DNA of 64,000 nt from Hymenobacter cheonanensis. Lineage in GTDB: Bacteria; Bacteroidota; Bacteroidia; Cytophagales; Hymenobacteraceae. The stretch's first letter is position 1. The number at the start of each line of letters is the position of its first letter. Where the stretch lies: contig NZ_JAUQSW010000007.1 of NCBI RefSeq assembly GCF_030581075.1, positions 62,001 to 126,000 of the forward strand, in the 5' to 3' direction. The notes under the pieces were generated by a model. That model had not been told where the DNA came from. It did not search any database and saw only the letters and a list, made by a program, of their open reading frames with translations. The translations under genes and the position numbers were made by a program. Shown here piece by piece: positions 39,487 to 47,444 of this stretch.

Positions 39487-40239
39487 CTAGCGGCGGTCGG
39501 CGCGCACGGCGGCCAGCGCGTGCGCTTTGGCCGCGTGGATGTGCTCGATAATGGCGGCTAAGTTATAGCCATCGGAGGCGCGGGCAAAAACAAAAGGGCC
39601 ATCGCCGCGCATCCGGCGCGAGTCGCGCTCCATCACGCCCAGGTCGGCCTTGACCAGCGGTGCCAGGTCTATCTTATTGATAACGAGTAGGTCGGCCTGC
39701 GTGATACCCGGCCCGCCCTTGCGCGGCACCTTGTCGCCACCCGATACGTCGATGACGTAAATCGAGTAATCGACCAGCTCGCGGCTGAAGTGGGCGGCCA
39801 GGTTGTCGCCGCCGCTTTCCACAAACAGGTAATCAATCTGATTGTCAAACTTGTGCATGAGGCCTTCGAGGGCGTCCATGTTCAGCGAAATATCCTCGCG
39901 GATGGCGGCGTGGGGGCAGCCGCCGGTTTCGACGCCCACAATACGGTCGGCGGTGAGGGCGCTTTCGCGAATGAGAAACTCGGCATCCTCGCGGGTGAAG
40001 ATGTCGTTGGTGACGACCCCTAGCCGGTAGTCGTCGCGCAGGTTTTCGCACAACGCCTTGAGCAAAGCTGTTTTACCAGTGCCCACCGGCCCGCCAATGC
40101 CCACCGTAAAGGCCCGCTTGCGGAAGTTGCGGTAGGGCGGCAGGCGCCGGGTTTCGCGCTCGGCAAAGTCGCCGGGCGACTCCAGTACCTCGTGGCTATG
40201 GCCGTGGAGCAGCAGCGCCAGTTTCTCAACGAAAGCCAT
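39487..40239 (-). CDS. ureG: urease accessory GTPase UreG
   Basis: This 250-residue nickel-binding GTPase drives metal insertion into urease. The P-loop is in [17 protein letters not shown] (residues 49-57), the metal-binding CPH motif in [13 protein letters not shown] (residues 108-110), and the guanine-specificity segment in [13 protein letters not shown]. It carries an N-terminal extension of about 40 residues with HGHSHE, perhaps an added nickel site in the absence of UreE. It starts six bases after the ureF stop. Confidence 0.95.
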   Translation of the reverse strand: MAFVEKLALLLHGHSHEVLESPGDFAERETRRLPPYRNFRKRAFTVGIGGPVGTGKTALLKALCENLRDDYRLGVVTNDIFTREDAEFLIRESALTADRIVGVETGGCPHAAIREDISLNMDALEGLMHKFDNQIDYLFVESGGDNLAAHFSRELVDYSIYVIDVSGGDKVPRKGGPGITQADLLVINKIDLAPLVKADLGVMERDSRRMRGDGPFVFARASDGYNLAAIIEHIHAAKAHALAAVRADRR

Positions 40240-40245
40240 AAGCGG

Positions 40246-40914
40246 TTAATTCTGAAAGAGACGCGAGTAAATGTCGTCGTGAAGGATTTGGGCTACTTCG
40301 AGTAATAAGGTGCAACGACTAGCCTCGGTGTAGGGCCGAATATCGGCCGAATCCAGCAGACTCTCAAAAATTTCGTAAAAATCGTGTTGTAGCCGGTGCC
40401 CCGCCATCGGCCCGATAAAGCCCAGGCGAATGGCCGCGCTCAGCTGGTCGCGCAAGGTCAGGTGCAGGTAAGTAGCCTGAATATCAGCCACTGCAAAGCC
40501 CGTTTTGCCCAAACTCAACCCGAACAGCGGCACAAAATGCGCGGGTAGCTCCTGCCGAGCCAGCTCGCGGCCCACTTCCGCTAGCCCCGCCTCGGGGTAA
40601 AAGGTGGCCAGCAGCTTGAGCCAGTTTTTGCCCTGGGTGAGGCTCGCCCGGTGCAGGGCCGGGGTGAGCAGCTGGGCGTCGTACTCCAGAAGCAGCGCTT
40701 CGAGGTCGTTGCCAGTGGCCTGCGCCGCCGCCGTGACGAAGGGAATCTCAAACCCCATCGCCTGCTGCAAAAAAGAGTAGAGGTAGGCCCGAAACTCGGT
40801 TTCAGTCGTGATAAGGCCGAACGTAAGGCTGCTTTCCAGGCCGTAGGAATAGGCGAAGGAGCCGGTGGGCAAGGCCGAATCGGCGAGGTGGAGCAGGCGG
40901 GCGAGGTGCGGCAC
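40246..40914 (-). CDS. ureF: urease accessory protein UreF
   Basis: UreF bridges UreD and UreG in the nickel-insertion complex. The typical opening LARLLHLADSALPTGSFAYSYGLE is clear, as is the C-terminal helical region ending EVAQILHDDIYSRLFQN. The GTG at 40914 gives 222 residues, near the usual size. An in-frame ATG at 41010 would add 32 residues but would overlap the start of the divergent DUF559 gene; I prefer the GTG. Six bases separate it from ureG. Confidence 0.88.
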   Translation of the reverse strand: MPHLARLLHLADSALPTGSFAYSYGLESSLTFGLITTETEFRAYLYSFLQQAMGFEIPFVTAAAQATGNDLEALLLEYDAQLLTPALHRASLTQGKNWLKLLATFYPEAGLAEVGRELARQELPAHFVPLFGLSLGKTGFAVADIQATYLHLTLRDQLSAAIRLGFIGPMAGHRLQHDFYEIFESLLDSADIRPYTEASRCTLLLEVAQILHDDIYSRLFQN

Positions 40915-40974
40915 GGGGCGAAAGTAGCTGGTTGCGGATGTAAGATTATAGTTACTGAGGTATATCTTGCCCTC

Positions 40975-41382
40975 ATGGCAAACCTCGGCCCTAGCGATAG
41001 CTCCATTCATACCTTCACCACCGACCGGCAACGGTGGAGGAACCTGAAAGGCTTTGCCCGTGAAAATCGCCGACAGCCCACCCTAGCGGAAGCGCAGCTC
41101 TGGCAGGCACTGCGAGGTAATCAGCTAGGCCCGCGCTTCCGGCGGCAACACGCCATTACCGACTATATCGTGGATTTTGTGTGCCTGTCGGCTTGGCTTG
41201 TGGTGGAAGTTGATGGCGAAATTCACCAAGTGTCGGAAGCAGCGGAGTACGATGGCGGGCGCACGCACGCCTTGCAGGAGCTTGGTTTTTTGGTGGTGCG
41301 GTATAGTAATGAGGCGGTATTGCAGCGGCTACCGGAGGTGTTGGCGGATATTGAGCGGCATTTGAAATTGCTGTTGCCCTGA
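40975..41382 (+). CDS. DUF559 (Vsr-like endonuclease-fold) protein
   Basis: The 135-residue protein matches DUF559: a basic N-terminus (WRNLKGFARENRRQPTLAEAQLW in two parts), RFRRQHAITDYIVDFVCLSAWLVVEVDGEIHQ with the acidic residues expected of a PD-(D/E)XK-like nuclease, and a C-terminal helix. Its function is unproven. It lies on the plus strand inside the minus-strand urease cluster, divergent from ureF, and its stop codon is two bases from a family C element. Confidence 0.85.
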   Translation: MANLGPSDSSIHTFTTDRQRWRNLKGFARENRRQPTLAEAQLWQALRGNQLGPRFRRQHAITDYIVDFVCLSAWLVVEVDGEIHQVSEAAEYDGGRTHALQELGFLVVRYSNEAVLQRLPEVLADIERHLKLLLP

Positions 41383-41383
41383 C

Positions 41384-41517
41384 GCCTTACCTCACCCCCC
41401 CGGCCCCCTCTCCTTGGGGAGAGGGGGAGCCTGACGACTTTTCAATGTGAGCTTACATCCGCTGACGGTCGGCTCCCCCTCTCCCCAAGGAGAGGGGGCC
41501 GGGGGGTGAGGTAAGGC
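41384..41517. repeat. family C palindromic element, solo
   Basis: Arms of about 47 bp (41384-41431 and 41471-41517) pair with one base indel around a 39-base loop. The loop matches, in inverted orientation, the loops at 44645-44683 and near 46000 (GACCG...AGCGGA...GAAAGTCGTCA). It abuts the stop codons of both DUF559 and ureC. Confidence 0.85.
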
Positions 41518-41518
41518 G

Positions 41519-43240
41519 TTAGAACAAATTATAGAGCTGCGCCAGCGGCAGCGTCTGCGCCGGCTCGCACGTCAGGTGCACGCCGTCCACCATCACCCGG
41601 TACGTCTCCGGGTCCACCGAAATATTGGGTAGGTAGTCGTTCAGCGCCATGTCCTTTTTGGCCACCGTGCGGCAGCCCTGCACCGCCAGCACACGCTTAC
41701 TCAAGCCATATTCGGCAGAAACCTTCTCCACCGAAGCGCCCGATACAAACGCCACAGAGCACGGCCCCGTAGCCTTGCCATACGCCCCGAACATGGGCCG
41801 CGAGAACGACGGTTGCGGCGTGGGGATGGAGGCATTCGGGTCGCCCATTTGGGCCTGCACGATTACGCCGCCCTTCAGAATCATTTCCGGCCGCGAGCCG
41901 AACAAGGCCGGCTTCCAAAGTACCAAATCGGCGAGCTTGCCTATTTCAACGGAGCCGATTTCGTCGGCCATGCCGTGGGCGCGGGCGGGGTTGATGGTGT
42001 ACTTGGCTACGTAGCGGCGGGCGCGGAAATTGTCGTTGGGGCGCGGGGCGCCGGCGTCTTCGGGTAGGGGACCGCGCTGCTGGCGCATCTTGTGGGCCGT
42101 TTGCCAAGTGCGGGTGATGACCTCGCCCACCCGGCCCATGGCCTGCGAGTCGCTGCTGATGATGCTCAGCGCGCCTAGGTCGTGCAGAATATCCTCGGCG
42201 GCAATGGTTTCGGGGCGGATGCGGCTCTCGGCAAAGGCCACGTCCTCGGGGATGTTCTTGTCGAGGTGGTGGCACACGAGCAGCATGTCGAGGTGCTCAT
42301 CAATCGTGTTCACCGTAAACGGCCGCGTGGGGTTGGTGCTCGACGGAATGACGTTGGGCTCGCCGCAAATCTTGATGATGTCGGGCGCGTGCCCGCCGCC
42401 CGCACCCTCCGTGTGGTACGAGTGGATGGTGCGCCCCTTGAAGGCCGCCACCGAGTTTTCGACGAAGCCGCTCTCATTCAGCGTATCGGTGTGGATGCAC
42501 ACCTGCACGTCGTACTGGTCGGCGATAGTCAGGCAGTTATCAATCGTGGCCGGGGTGGTGCCCCAGTCTTCGTGCAGCTTAAAGCCCAGCGCCCCGGCCT
42601 CCACCTGCTCGGCCAGCCCCTCGGGCTTCGAGGAGTTACCCTTGCCCAAAAACCCGAAGTTCATGGGGAAGGCGTCGGTGGCCTTGAGCATCATTTCGAT
42701 GTAAAACGCGCCCGGCGTGCAGGTGGTAGCCGTGGTGCCAGCGGCCGGACCAGTGCCGCCGCCCACCATCGTGGTCACGCCCGAGGCCAGCGCCTCGGTT
42801 ATCTGCTGCGGGCAAATGAAGTGGATGTGGCAGTCGATGCCGCCCGCCGTGAGGATGTGCCCCTCGCCGGCCACCACTTCGGTGGTCACGCCCACCACCA
42901 GGCGCGGGTCCACGCCGGGCATGATGTGCGGGTTGCCCGCCTTGCCAATGCCCACGATACGCCCGCCCTTGATGCCAATATCAGCCTTGTACACGCCGGT
43001 GTAGTCGAGCACCAGCGCGTTGGTAATCAGCAGGTCGAGCGCATCGGCCTGCCCGATGCCGGCCGCCTGCCCCATGCCGTCGCGCAGAGTTTTGCCGCCG
43101 CCAAACTTGCATTCCTCGCCATACACGCAATAGTCGCGCTCGACCTCCAGCAGCAGGTCGGTATCGCCCAGGCGCACCCGGTCGCCCACGGTCGGGCCAT
43201 ACATAGCGGCATACGCCTGCCGGGAAAGGGGTAGGGACAT
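41519..43240 (-). CDS. ureC: urease alpha subunit (catalytic)
   Basis: The 573-residue catalytic subunit hydrolyses urea to ammonia and carbamate with two nickel ions. The ligands are visible: His138 and His140 in GGIDCHIHF, Lys221 (to be carbamylated) in [12 protein letters not shown], His250 in [12 protein letters not shown], His276 in [13 protein letters not shown] and Asp364 in [11 protein letters not shown]. The active-site flap holds Cys323 and His324 (VCHHLDK). No key residue is missing. It is separated from ureAB by a low-GC gene and from ureF by an element plus DUF559. Confidence 0.97.
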   Translation of the reverse strand: MSLPLSRQAYAAMYGPTVGDRVRLGDTDLLLEVERDYCVYGEECKFGGGKTLRDGMGQAAGIGQADALDLLITNALVLDYTGVYKADIGIKGGRIVGIGKAGNPHIMPGVDPRLVVGVTTEVVAGEGHILTAGGIDCHIHFICPQQITEALASGVTTMVGGGTGPAAGTTATTCTPGAFYIEMMLKATDAFPMNFGFLGKGNSSKPEGLAEQVEAGALGFKLHEDWGTTPATIDNCLTIADQYDVQVCIHTDTLNESGFVENSVAAFKGRTIHSYHTEGAGGGHAPDIIKICGEPNVIPSSTNPTRPFTVNTIDEHLDMLLVCHHLDKNIPEDVAFAESRIRPETIAAEDILHDLGALSIISSDSQAMGRVGEVITRTWQTAHKMRQQRGPLPEDAGAPRPNDNFRARRYVAKYTINPARAHGMADEIGSVEIGKLADLVLWKPALFGSRPEMILKGGVIVQAQMGDPNASIPTPQPSFSRPMFGAYGKATGPCSVAFVSGASVEKVSAEYGLSKRVLAVQGCRTVAKKDMALNDYLPNISVDPETYRVMVDGVHLTCEPAQTLPLAQLYNLF

Positions 43241-43264
43241 AGTTGGTATCTATTTGTTGGCTAA

Positions 43265-43804
43265 TTATTTGTGCTTAAACTTAGGCGCTTTATAATAGCC
43301 TAGTGCTAAGCTAGTATGCACCCTCCTGTACCGTTTTAAGTTGCCTTTGTAGAAGAAATAGTTAGCAGCTTTCTTGCTCTCATCTCCAATAGGCACATGA
43401 TAGAATTGGCCAGCAGGGATGGTATCAGTGAGGTTTTTGCTAGCAAGTAAACGCACAAGCTTTTCGTCTACCTGCTTTGTAGAATCATCCCAATAAAATA
43501 TCTTGTCTTTTTGCTGTAAATAACCTGTTGGAATTGCCTTGTAATCGTATTTCGACTTGTCTTTATAAATCTGAAATTTATGCGAAGTTCCAAAGATGCC
43601 GACCGCTAATATGCTATCATTTATGGATACTGTATGCACCCAAAATAGATTGTCTTTTTGGTATAATTTATCTGAATGTGTAAAATCAATAATAGCATTT
43701 TGGATAGCCTCATTGCGACTGCCCTGAGATACTAATGAGCTTTTCCATGAAGCGCACTCTGTTAGCAAGACGCACAAAATCAGAGATGAAAAACTTATTT
43801 TCAT
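43265..43804 (-). CDS. low-GC hypothetical (possible lipoprotein) inside the urease cluster
   Basis: This 179-residue unrecognised protein has an N-terminal hydrophobic segment ending in LLTECASW, which could be a lipobox with an unusual Glu before Cys, or a plain signal peptide. The rest is polar, with Lys-rich stretches and no known motif. Its composition is AT-rich and unlike ureC and ureAB, between which it lies on the same strand. No inverted repeat arms were found around it. Confidence 0.65.
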   Translation of the reverse strand: MKISFSSLILCVLLTECASWKSSLVSQGSRNEAIQNAIIDFTHSDKLYQKDNLFWVHTVSINDSILAVGIFGTSHKFQIYKDKSKYDYKAIPTGYLQQKDKIFYWDDSTKQVDEKLVRLLASKNLTDTIPAGQFYHVPIGDESKKAANYFFYKGNLKRYRRVHTSLALGYYKAPKFKHK

Positions 43805-43828
43805 AGCTATTCGAAATATTAAACTGCT

Positions 43829-44554
43829 TTACCCCAGCTTCTCTAGCGCCTGCTGCTTGCCGGCCTCATCGAGCGGGCCATCAATCCAGCCGTTGCCGCC
43901 GTACACGCGGCGCTCGCCGGCCAGCGCTACTAGCTGCACGCGCTTGCGCTCGCCCGGCTCGAAGCGCACCGCCGTGCCGGCCGGAATATGGAGCCGGTAG
44001 CCAAACGCCGCCGCCCGGTCGAAGTCCAGCCCCGCGTTTGTTTCGAAGAAGGGGTAGTGCGAGCCCACCTGTACCGGCCGGTCGCCCCGGTTCAGCACCT
44101 CCAGCTCGATAACGGGGCGGTTTTCGTTCAGGATGATGTCGCCGTCGGCCAGTAGGTACTCGCCCGGCACGGCGGCGGGCACCGGCGCGGCGGTCGGGGC
44201 CGTGCGGCTGAGGCCGCTGCCGTAGAGCGCCAGCTCGGGCGCGCCGTGCTCGCGGCAAATGGGCTGGTGCACGGTCACGAGCTTGGTGCCATCGGGGAAG
44301 GTGCCTTCTACCTGCACCTCGTGCAGCAGGTCGGCCACGCCCTCCAGCACGTCATTGAGGCCCAGTAGTTGCTTGCCTTTGTCCATGAGCGCAGCCACCG
44401 ATTCGCCGTCGCGGATAAACTCCAGCAGCTGGGTGGCGAGCAGGGCGGCGGCCTCGGGGTAGTTGAGGCGCAGGCCGCGGGCGTAGCGCTTCTGGGCCAC
44501 TACGCCGGCCTGGTGCAGTACCAGCTTGTCGAGGTCTTTGGGGGCGAGGTGCAT
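43829..44554 (-). CDS. ureAB: urease gamma-beta fusion subunit
   Basis: The 241-residue protein joins the gamma subunit (residues 1-100: [49 protein letters not shown]) to the beta subunit (about 130-235: [46 protein letters not shown]). A similar fusion is known in Helicobacter. It assembles with UreC into urease. It is the first structural gene of the cluster on this strand. Confidence 0.94.
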   Translation of the reverse strand: MHLAPKDLDKLVLHQAGVVAQKRYARGLRLNYPEAAALLATQLLEFIRDGESVAALMDKGKQLLGLNDVLEGVADLLHEVQVEGTFPDGTKLVTVHQPICREHGAPELALYGSGLSRTAPTAAPVPAAVPGEYLLADGDIILNENRPVIELEVLNRGDRPVQVGSHYPFFETNAGLDFDRAAAFGYRLHIPAGTAVRFEPGERKRVQLVALAGERRVYGGNGWIDGPLDEAGKQQALEKLG

Positions 44555-44602
44555 GGGGGAGGGGTTTGGGCGCTAATGTAGGGGCTGCCGGCCTGACGTT
44601 CA

Positions 44603-44725
44603 ACCTCACCCCCCGGCCCCCTCTCCTGGGGGAGAGGGGGAGCCGACCGCAAGCGGACGTGGGTCTATATTGGAAAGTCGTCAGGCTCCCCCTCTCCCCC
44701 AGGAGAGGGGGCCGGGGGGTGAGGT
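44603..44725. repeat. family C palindromic element, solo
   Basis: Arms 44603-44644 and 44684-44725 are perfectly complementary over 42 bp with a 39-base loop that keeps the family C core (GACCG...GGAAAGTCGTCA). It separates ureAB from the permease gene. Confidence 0.9.
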
Positions 44726-44742
44726 AGCACGCCCGACGAGCC

Positions 44743-45342
44743 TCACACGTTCACCCACACCAGCCACCCGCCATAGCCCACGCTCAGCGCCGACGACAGC
44801 ACTACTGCTGCCGCCCGCAGCTGCCGCCCCAGCCGCATGCGCAGTGTGAACGGCACGCGCATCAGGCTCACCGCCACCAGCATACCCAGTACCGAGCCGA
44901 GGCCGAATAACAGAATGTAGGCCACGGCCCAGGCCGGCTGCGCAATGGCGCTCAGCACCGCCAGCACCAGCGCCCCGCTGCCCGCTAGCCCGTGCACCAG
45001 CCCCACGGTGTAGGCAAAGCCCACCCGCTGCTTCGGCAGCTGAAACGACTGATACGAATTCTTATCAAGCAAGCGGCTGATGCCTAGCCCAATGAGCATG
45101 ACGCCCACGGCCACTTCAAAATAGCCCGGGTGCAGCCAGGTGGCCCGGCTGAAGATGATAACGGACCCAAACAGCACCAGCATGGTAGTGTGGCCCAGGC
45201 CCCAAAACAGCCCATCGCGCAGGGCCGGACCTAGCCGGTCGTGGCGCGTCACGAGGGTGCTCACGGCCAGCAGGTGGTCGGGTTCGAAGGCGTGGCCCAT
45301 GCCGACTACGGCCGCGAATAGAATGGGAACAAGGGGCTGCAT
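44743..45342 (-). CDS. UreH/NicO-like membrane protein, probable nickel permease
   Basis: This 199-residue membrane protein has about six hydrophobic helices. Its first helix carries GMGHAFEPDHLLAVS, an H-x4-DH motif like that of NiCoT/NicO nickel and cobalt transporters, and GLFWGLGHTTMLVLFG follows. Proteins of this kind are often annotated UreH or SafE-like. Location directly upstream of ureAB on the same strand supports nickel import for urease, though a family C element lies between. Substrate is inferred. Confidence 0.8.
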   Translation of the reverse strand: MQPLVPILFAAVVGMGHAFEPDHLLAVSTLVTRHDRLGPALRDGLFWGLGHTTMLVLFGSVIIFSRATWLHPGYFEVAVGVMLIGLGISRLLDKNSYQSFQLPKQRVGFAYTVGLVHGLAGSGALVLAVLSAIAQPAWAVAYILLFGLGSVLGMLVAVSLMRVPFTLRMRLGRQLRAAAVVLSSALSVGYGGWLVWVNV

Positions 45343-45426
45343 TCCTACAAAAAAACGCCTGCTAGGCTTTGCAAGCGACGGCTAGCGAAGCCCAACAGGC
45401 GACTTACACCCAGGCAAGAGGGAAAA

Positions 45427-45918
45427 TCAAACGGATTTAATCATCCAAATCTGGCAGCCAAAGTGGCCGCTGTTGCCCAGTGGCGCGGGCAAGTACGTGA
45501 AGCCCAGCCGCTCGTAGAGCGGGATGGCCTGGGTCAACTCGTCGGTGGTTTCGAGGTACACGCGGGCGTAGCCGGCAATGCGGGCAGCTTCGAAGCAGTG
45601 GGTAATCAGCGCCTTGCCCACGCCCCGGCCCCTAGCGGCGGGCAGCAGGTAGAGCTTCACCAGCTCCACGGTATCGGCGGGCAGGCCGGTGGTGGAGAAA
45701 ATGCCACCGCCGCCCAGCACCTCGCCGTTCAGCTCAGCCACGAAATAGGCGCTGCGGGGTGTTTGGCTGAACAGCTCGTAGAGGTGGTCGGTGGCCTCGT
45801 CGTAGTAGGCCGTGCCAGGCTTGGCCGCGCCAAACTCGGCTAGGGTGTCGCGCACAGCGCGGGCCAGCGCCGCGTTGTCGCCGGGCGCAATGGGGCGAAT
45901 AGTGATTTCGGAGTTCAT
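45427..45918 (-). CDS. GNAT family N-acetyltransferase
   Basis: This 163-residue acetyltransferase of the GNAT fold has the acetyl-CoA-binding motif A in LYLLPAARGRGVGKALI, with EVLGGGGIFSTTG before it and LYERLGFTYLP near the C-terminus. The substrate is unknown. It is near, but not clearly part of, the arginine genes. A family C element lies just upstream of its start. Confidence 0.85.
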   Translation of the reverse strand: MNSEITIRPIAPGDNAALARAVRDTLAEFGAAKPGTAYYDEATDHLYELFSQTPRSAYFVAELNGEVLGGGGIFSTTGLPADTVELVKLYLLPAARGRGVGKALITHCFEAARIAGYARVYLETTDELTQAIPLYERLGFTYLPAPLGNSGHFGCQIWMIKSV

Positions 45919-45935
45919 TAGTTATTCTGGCATGT

Positions 45936-46079
45936 CCTGACGCCTTACCTCACCCCGGCCCCCTCTCCTTAGGGAGAGGGGGAGCCGACCGTTAGCGAAT
46001 GTAATGTTGCGTCGAAAGTCGTCAGGCTCCCCCTCTCCCCAAGGAGAGGGGGCCGGGGGGTGAGGTAAATCGTCAGGAC
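45936..46079. repeat. family C palindromic element, solo
   Basis: TGTCCTGACG near 45933 and CGTCAGGACA at 46070-46079 are the outer ends; the inner arms carry CTCACC..CGGCCCCCTCTCC and its complement, with a few indels. The loop keeps GACCG and GAAAGTCGTCA. It separates the GNAT gene from argF'. Confidence 0.85.
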
Positions 46080-46087
46080 AAAAAAAC

Positions 46088-47032
46088 CTATTTTAACAAC
46101 TCGTGCAGCACGGTTTGCATCGAAAAAGTCCGGTTGCCCGCCTCCTGAATAATGAGCGAGCCCGGCGCGTCGAGTACCTCGTCGGACACTTCCACGTTGC
46201 GGCGCACGGGCAGGCAGTGGATGAATTTGGCGTCGTCGGTGAGGCGCATGTGCTCGGTGGTGAGCATCCAGCTAGGGTCGTTGTTGAGCACCTGGCCGTA
46301 GTCGCGGTAGCTGCTCCAGTTTTTGGCCTGCACGTAGTCGGCGCCTTCCAGCGCCTTGCGCTGGTCGTACTCGATAGTCGCGCCCTTCGTGAATTTGGGG
46401 TCCAGCTCGTAGCCGTGGGGGTGAGTAATCACAAAATCCACCCAGTCGATTTCCGAAAACCAATCGGCAAACGAGTTGGGCACGCACTGCGGCAGCGCGC
46501 GCACGTGCGGCGCCCAGGTCAGCACCACTTTCACGCGCTCTTTTTTCTTGGTTTCCGCCACCGTGATGAGGTCGGCAAACGACTGCAAGGGGTGCAGCGT
46601 GGCGCTTTCGAGGCTGATAACCGGCACCGTGGCGTACTGCAAAATCTTGCTCAGCACCTCCTCGCTGTAGTCGGCCTCCTTGTCTTTGAGCGTCGGGAAA
46701 GTGCGCACCCCTAGCACGTCGCAGTACTGGCTCATCACCGCGATGGCATCCTTGATATGCTCCTGCGTCGAGCCGTTCATCACGGCGCCGTCGGCCATTT
46801 CGAGCGTCCACGAGTCGGCCCCGGCGTTCAGCACCCAGGCTTGCGCGCCGAGGTTATAGGCCGCTTTCAGGCTGCTGAGGCGGGTACGCAGGCTAGGGTT
46901 GAAAAATATCAGGCCAACGGTTTTGTTTTTGCCAACGTGTTGGTAGCCAAACGGATTTTTTTTGATTTCTAAGGCTTGCTTGAGGAGCGTCTTATAGTCG
47001 CCCGCATCGGCGAAGGAGAGAAAGTTTTTCAT
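46088..47032 (-). CDS. argF': N-acyl-ornithine carbamoyltransferase
   Basis: The 314-residue enzyme carbamoylates acylated ornithine in arginine synthesis. It has FFNPSLRTRLSS (SLRTR at 47-51) for carbamoyl phosphate, TWAPHVRALPQ, FADWFSEIDWV and HCLPVRRN, as in the Bacteroides N-succinylornithine enzyme and Xanthomonas N-acetylornithine enzyme, not in ordinary ornithine carbamoyltransferases. Residue 90, which as I recall is Pro in the succinyl enzyme and Glu in the acetyl enzyme, is Gln here (GSTQEHI). The acyl group is therefore uncertain. Confidence 0.92.
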   Translation of the reverse strand: MKNFLSFADAGDYKTLLKQALEIKKNPFGYQHVGKNKTVGLIFFNPSLRTRLSSLKAAYNLGAQAWVLNAGADSWTLEMADGAVMNGSTQEHIKDAIAVMSQYCDVLGVRTFPTLKDKEADYSEEVLSKILQYATVPVISLESATLHPLQSFADLITVAETKKKERVKVVLTWAPHVRALPQCVPNSFADWFSEIDWVDFVITHPHGYELDPKFTKGATIEYDQRKALEGADYVQAKNWSSYRDYGQVLNNDPSWMLTTEHMRLTDDAKFIHCLPVRRNVEVSDEVLDAPGSLIIQEAGNRTFSMQTVLHELLK

Positions 47033-47444
47033 AAGTCAGAAATGAAGCCGCAAGAACGGCATAACGGAAAAGAAAGGCGGCCGCTAGCCCTCGCGTGGCC
47101 TGGCCCCTGCTGAAGAGGGGAGGGCGGCAAAAATCCGGGTCCGGCCTGGCTTTTGCACTAGTCGCGCCGTAGAAGTCCCGCTGCGTCGGCTCCATCTGCC
47201 GCGTGTAGCTGGCCAGCGTGGCAGACCACGAAAAGGCCTCCGCGCCTGGCTAGGGTGCCCAACTTAGCCACTATCAATTCGCGCCTCACCACAGCCGCTG
47301 GCAAGCCGTCGCAATACTGGTTGGTCGGCGTTTGCGGCCCGTTTAAAGCGCATGTAGCGGAGTTTACTTTTTTGGGTAACTTCTTTGCTTTCCCAATCCC
47401 ATTGCCCTGGCCTGCTTGCCGGCCGGCCTTTTTCACGCTTTACC
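47033..47444. other. intergenic region between divergent genes
   Basis: This lies between argF' (minus) and the ApbE-like gene (plus). It must hold both promoters, but no exact TAnnTTTG was seen. Short open frames here have no recognisable product, and I see no repeat arms. Confidence 0.35.

Noticed and set aside
42182..43234. Long open frame opposite ureC
   Set aside because: It is antisense to a complete urease alpha subunit; composition is typical of shadow frames.
41384..46079. Family C repeats as a CRISPR array
   Set aside because: The copies are kilobases apart, inverted in pairs and without spacer regularity; no cas gene is present.
46088..47032. Ordinary ornithine carbamoyltransferase
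   Set aside because: SLRTR in place of STRTR and the tryptophan- and histidine-rich motifs match acyl-ornithine enzymes.
47158..47436. Possible small minus-strand gene upstream of argF'
   Set aside because: No start context, family match or conserved motif; two overlapping frames look equally gene-like, so neither is supported.
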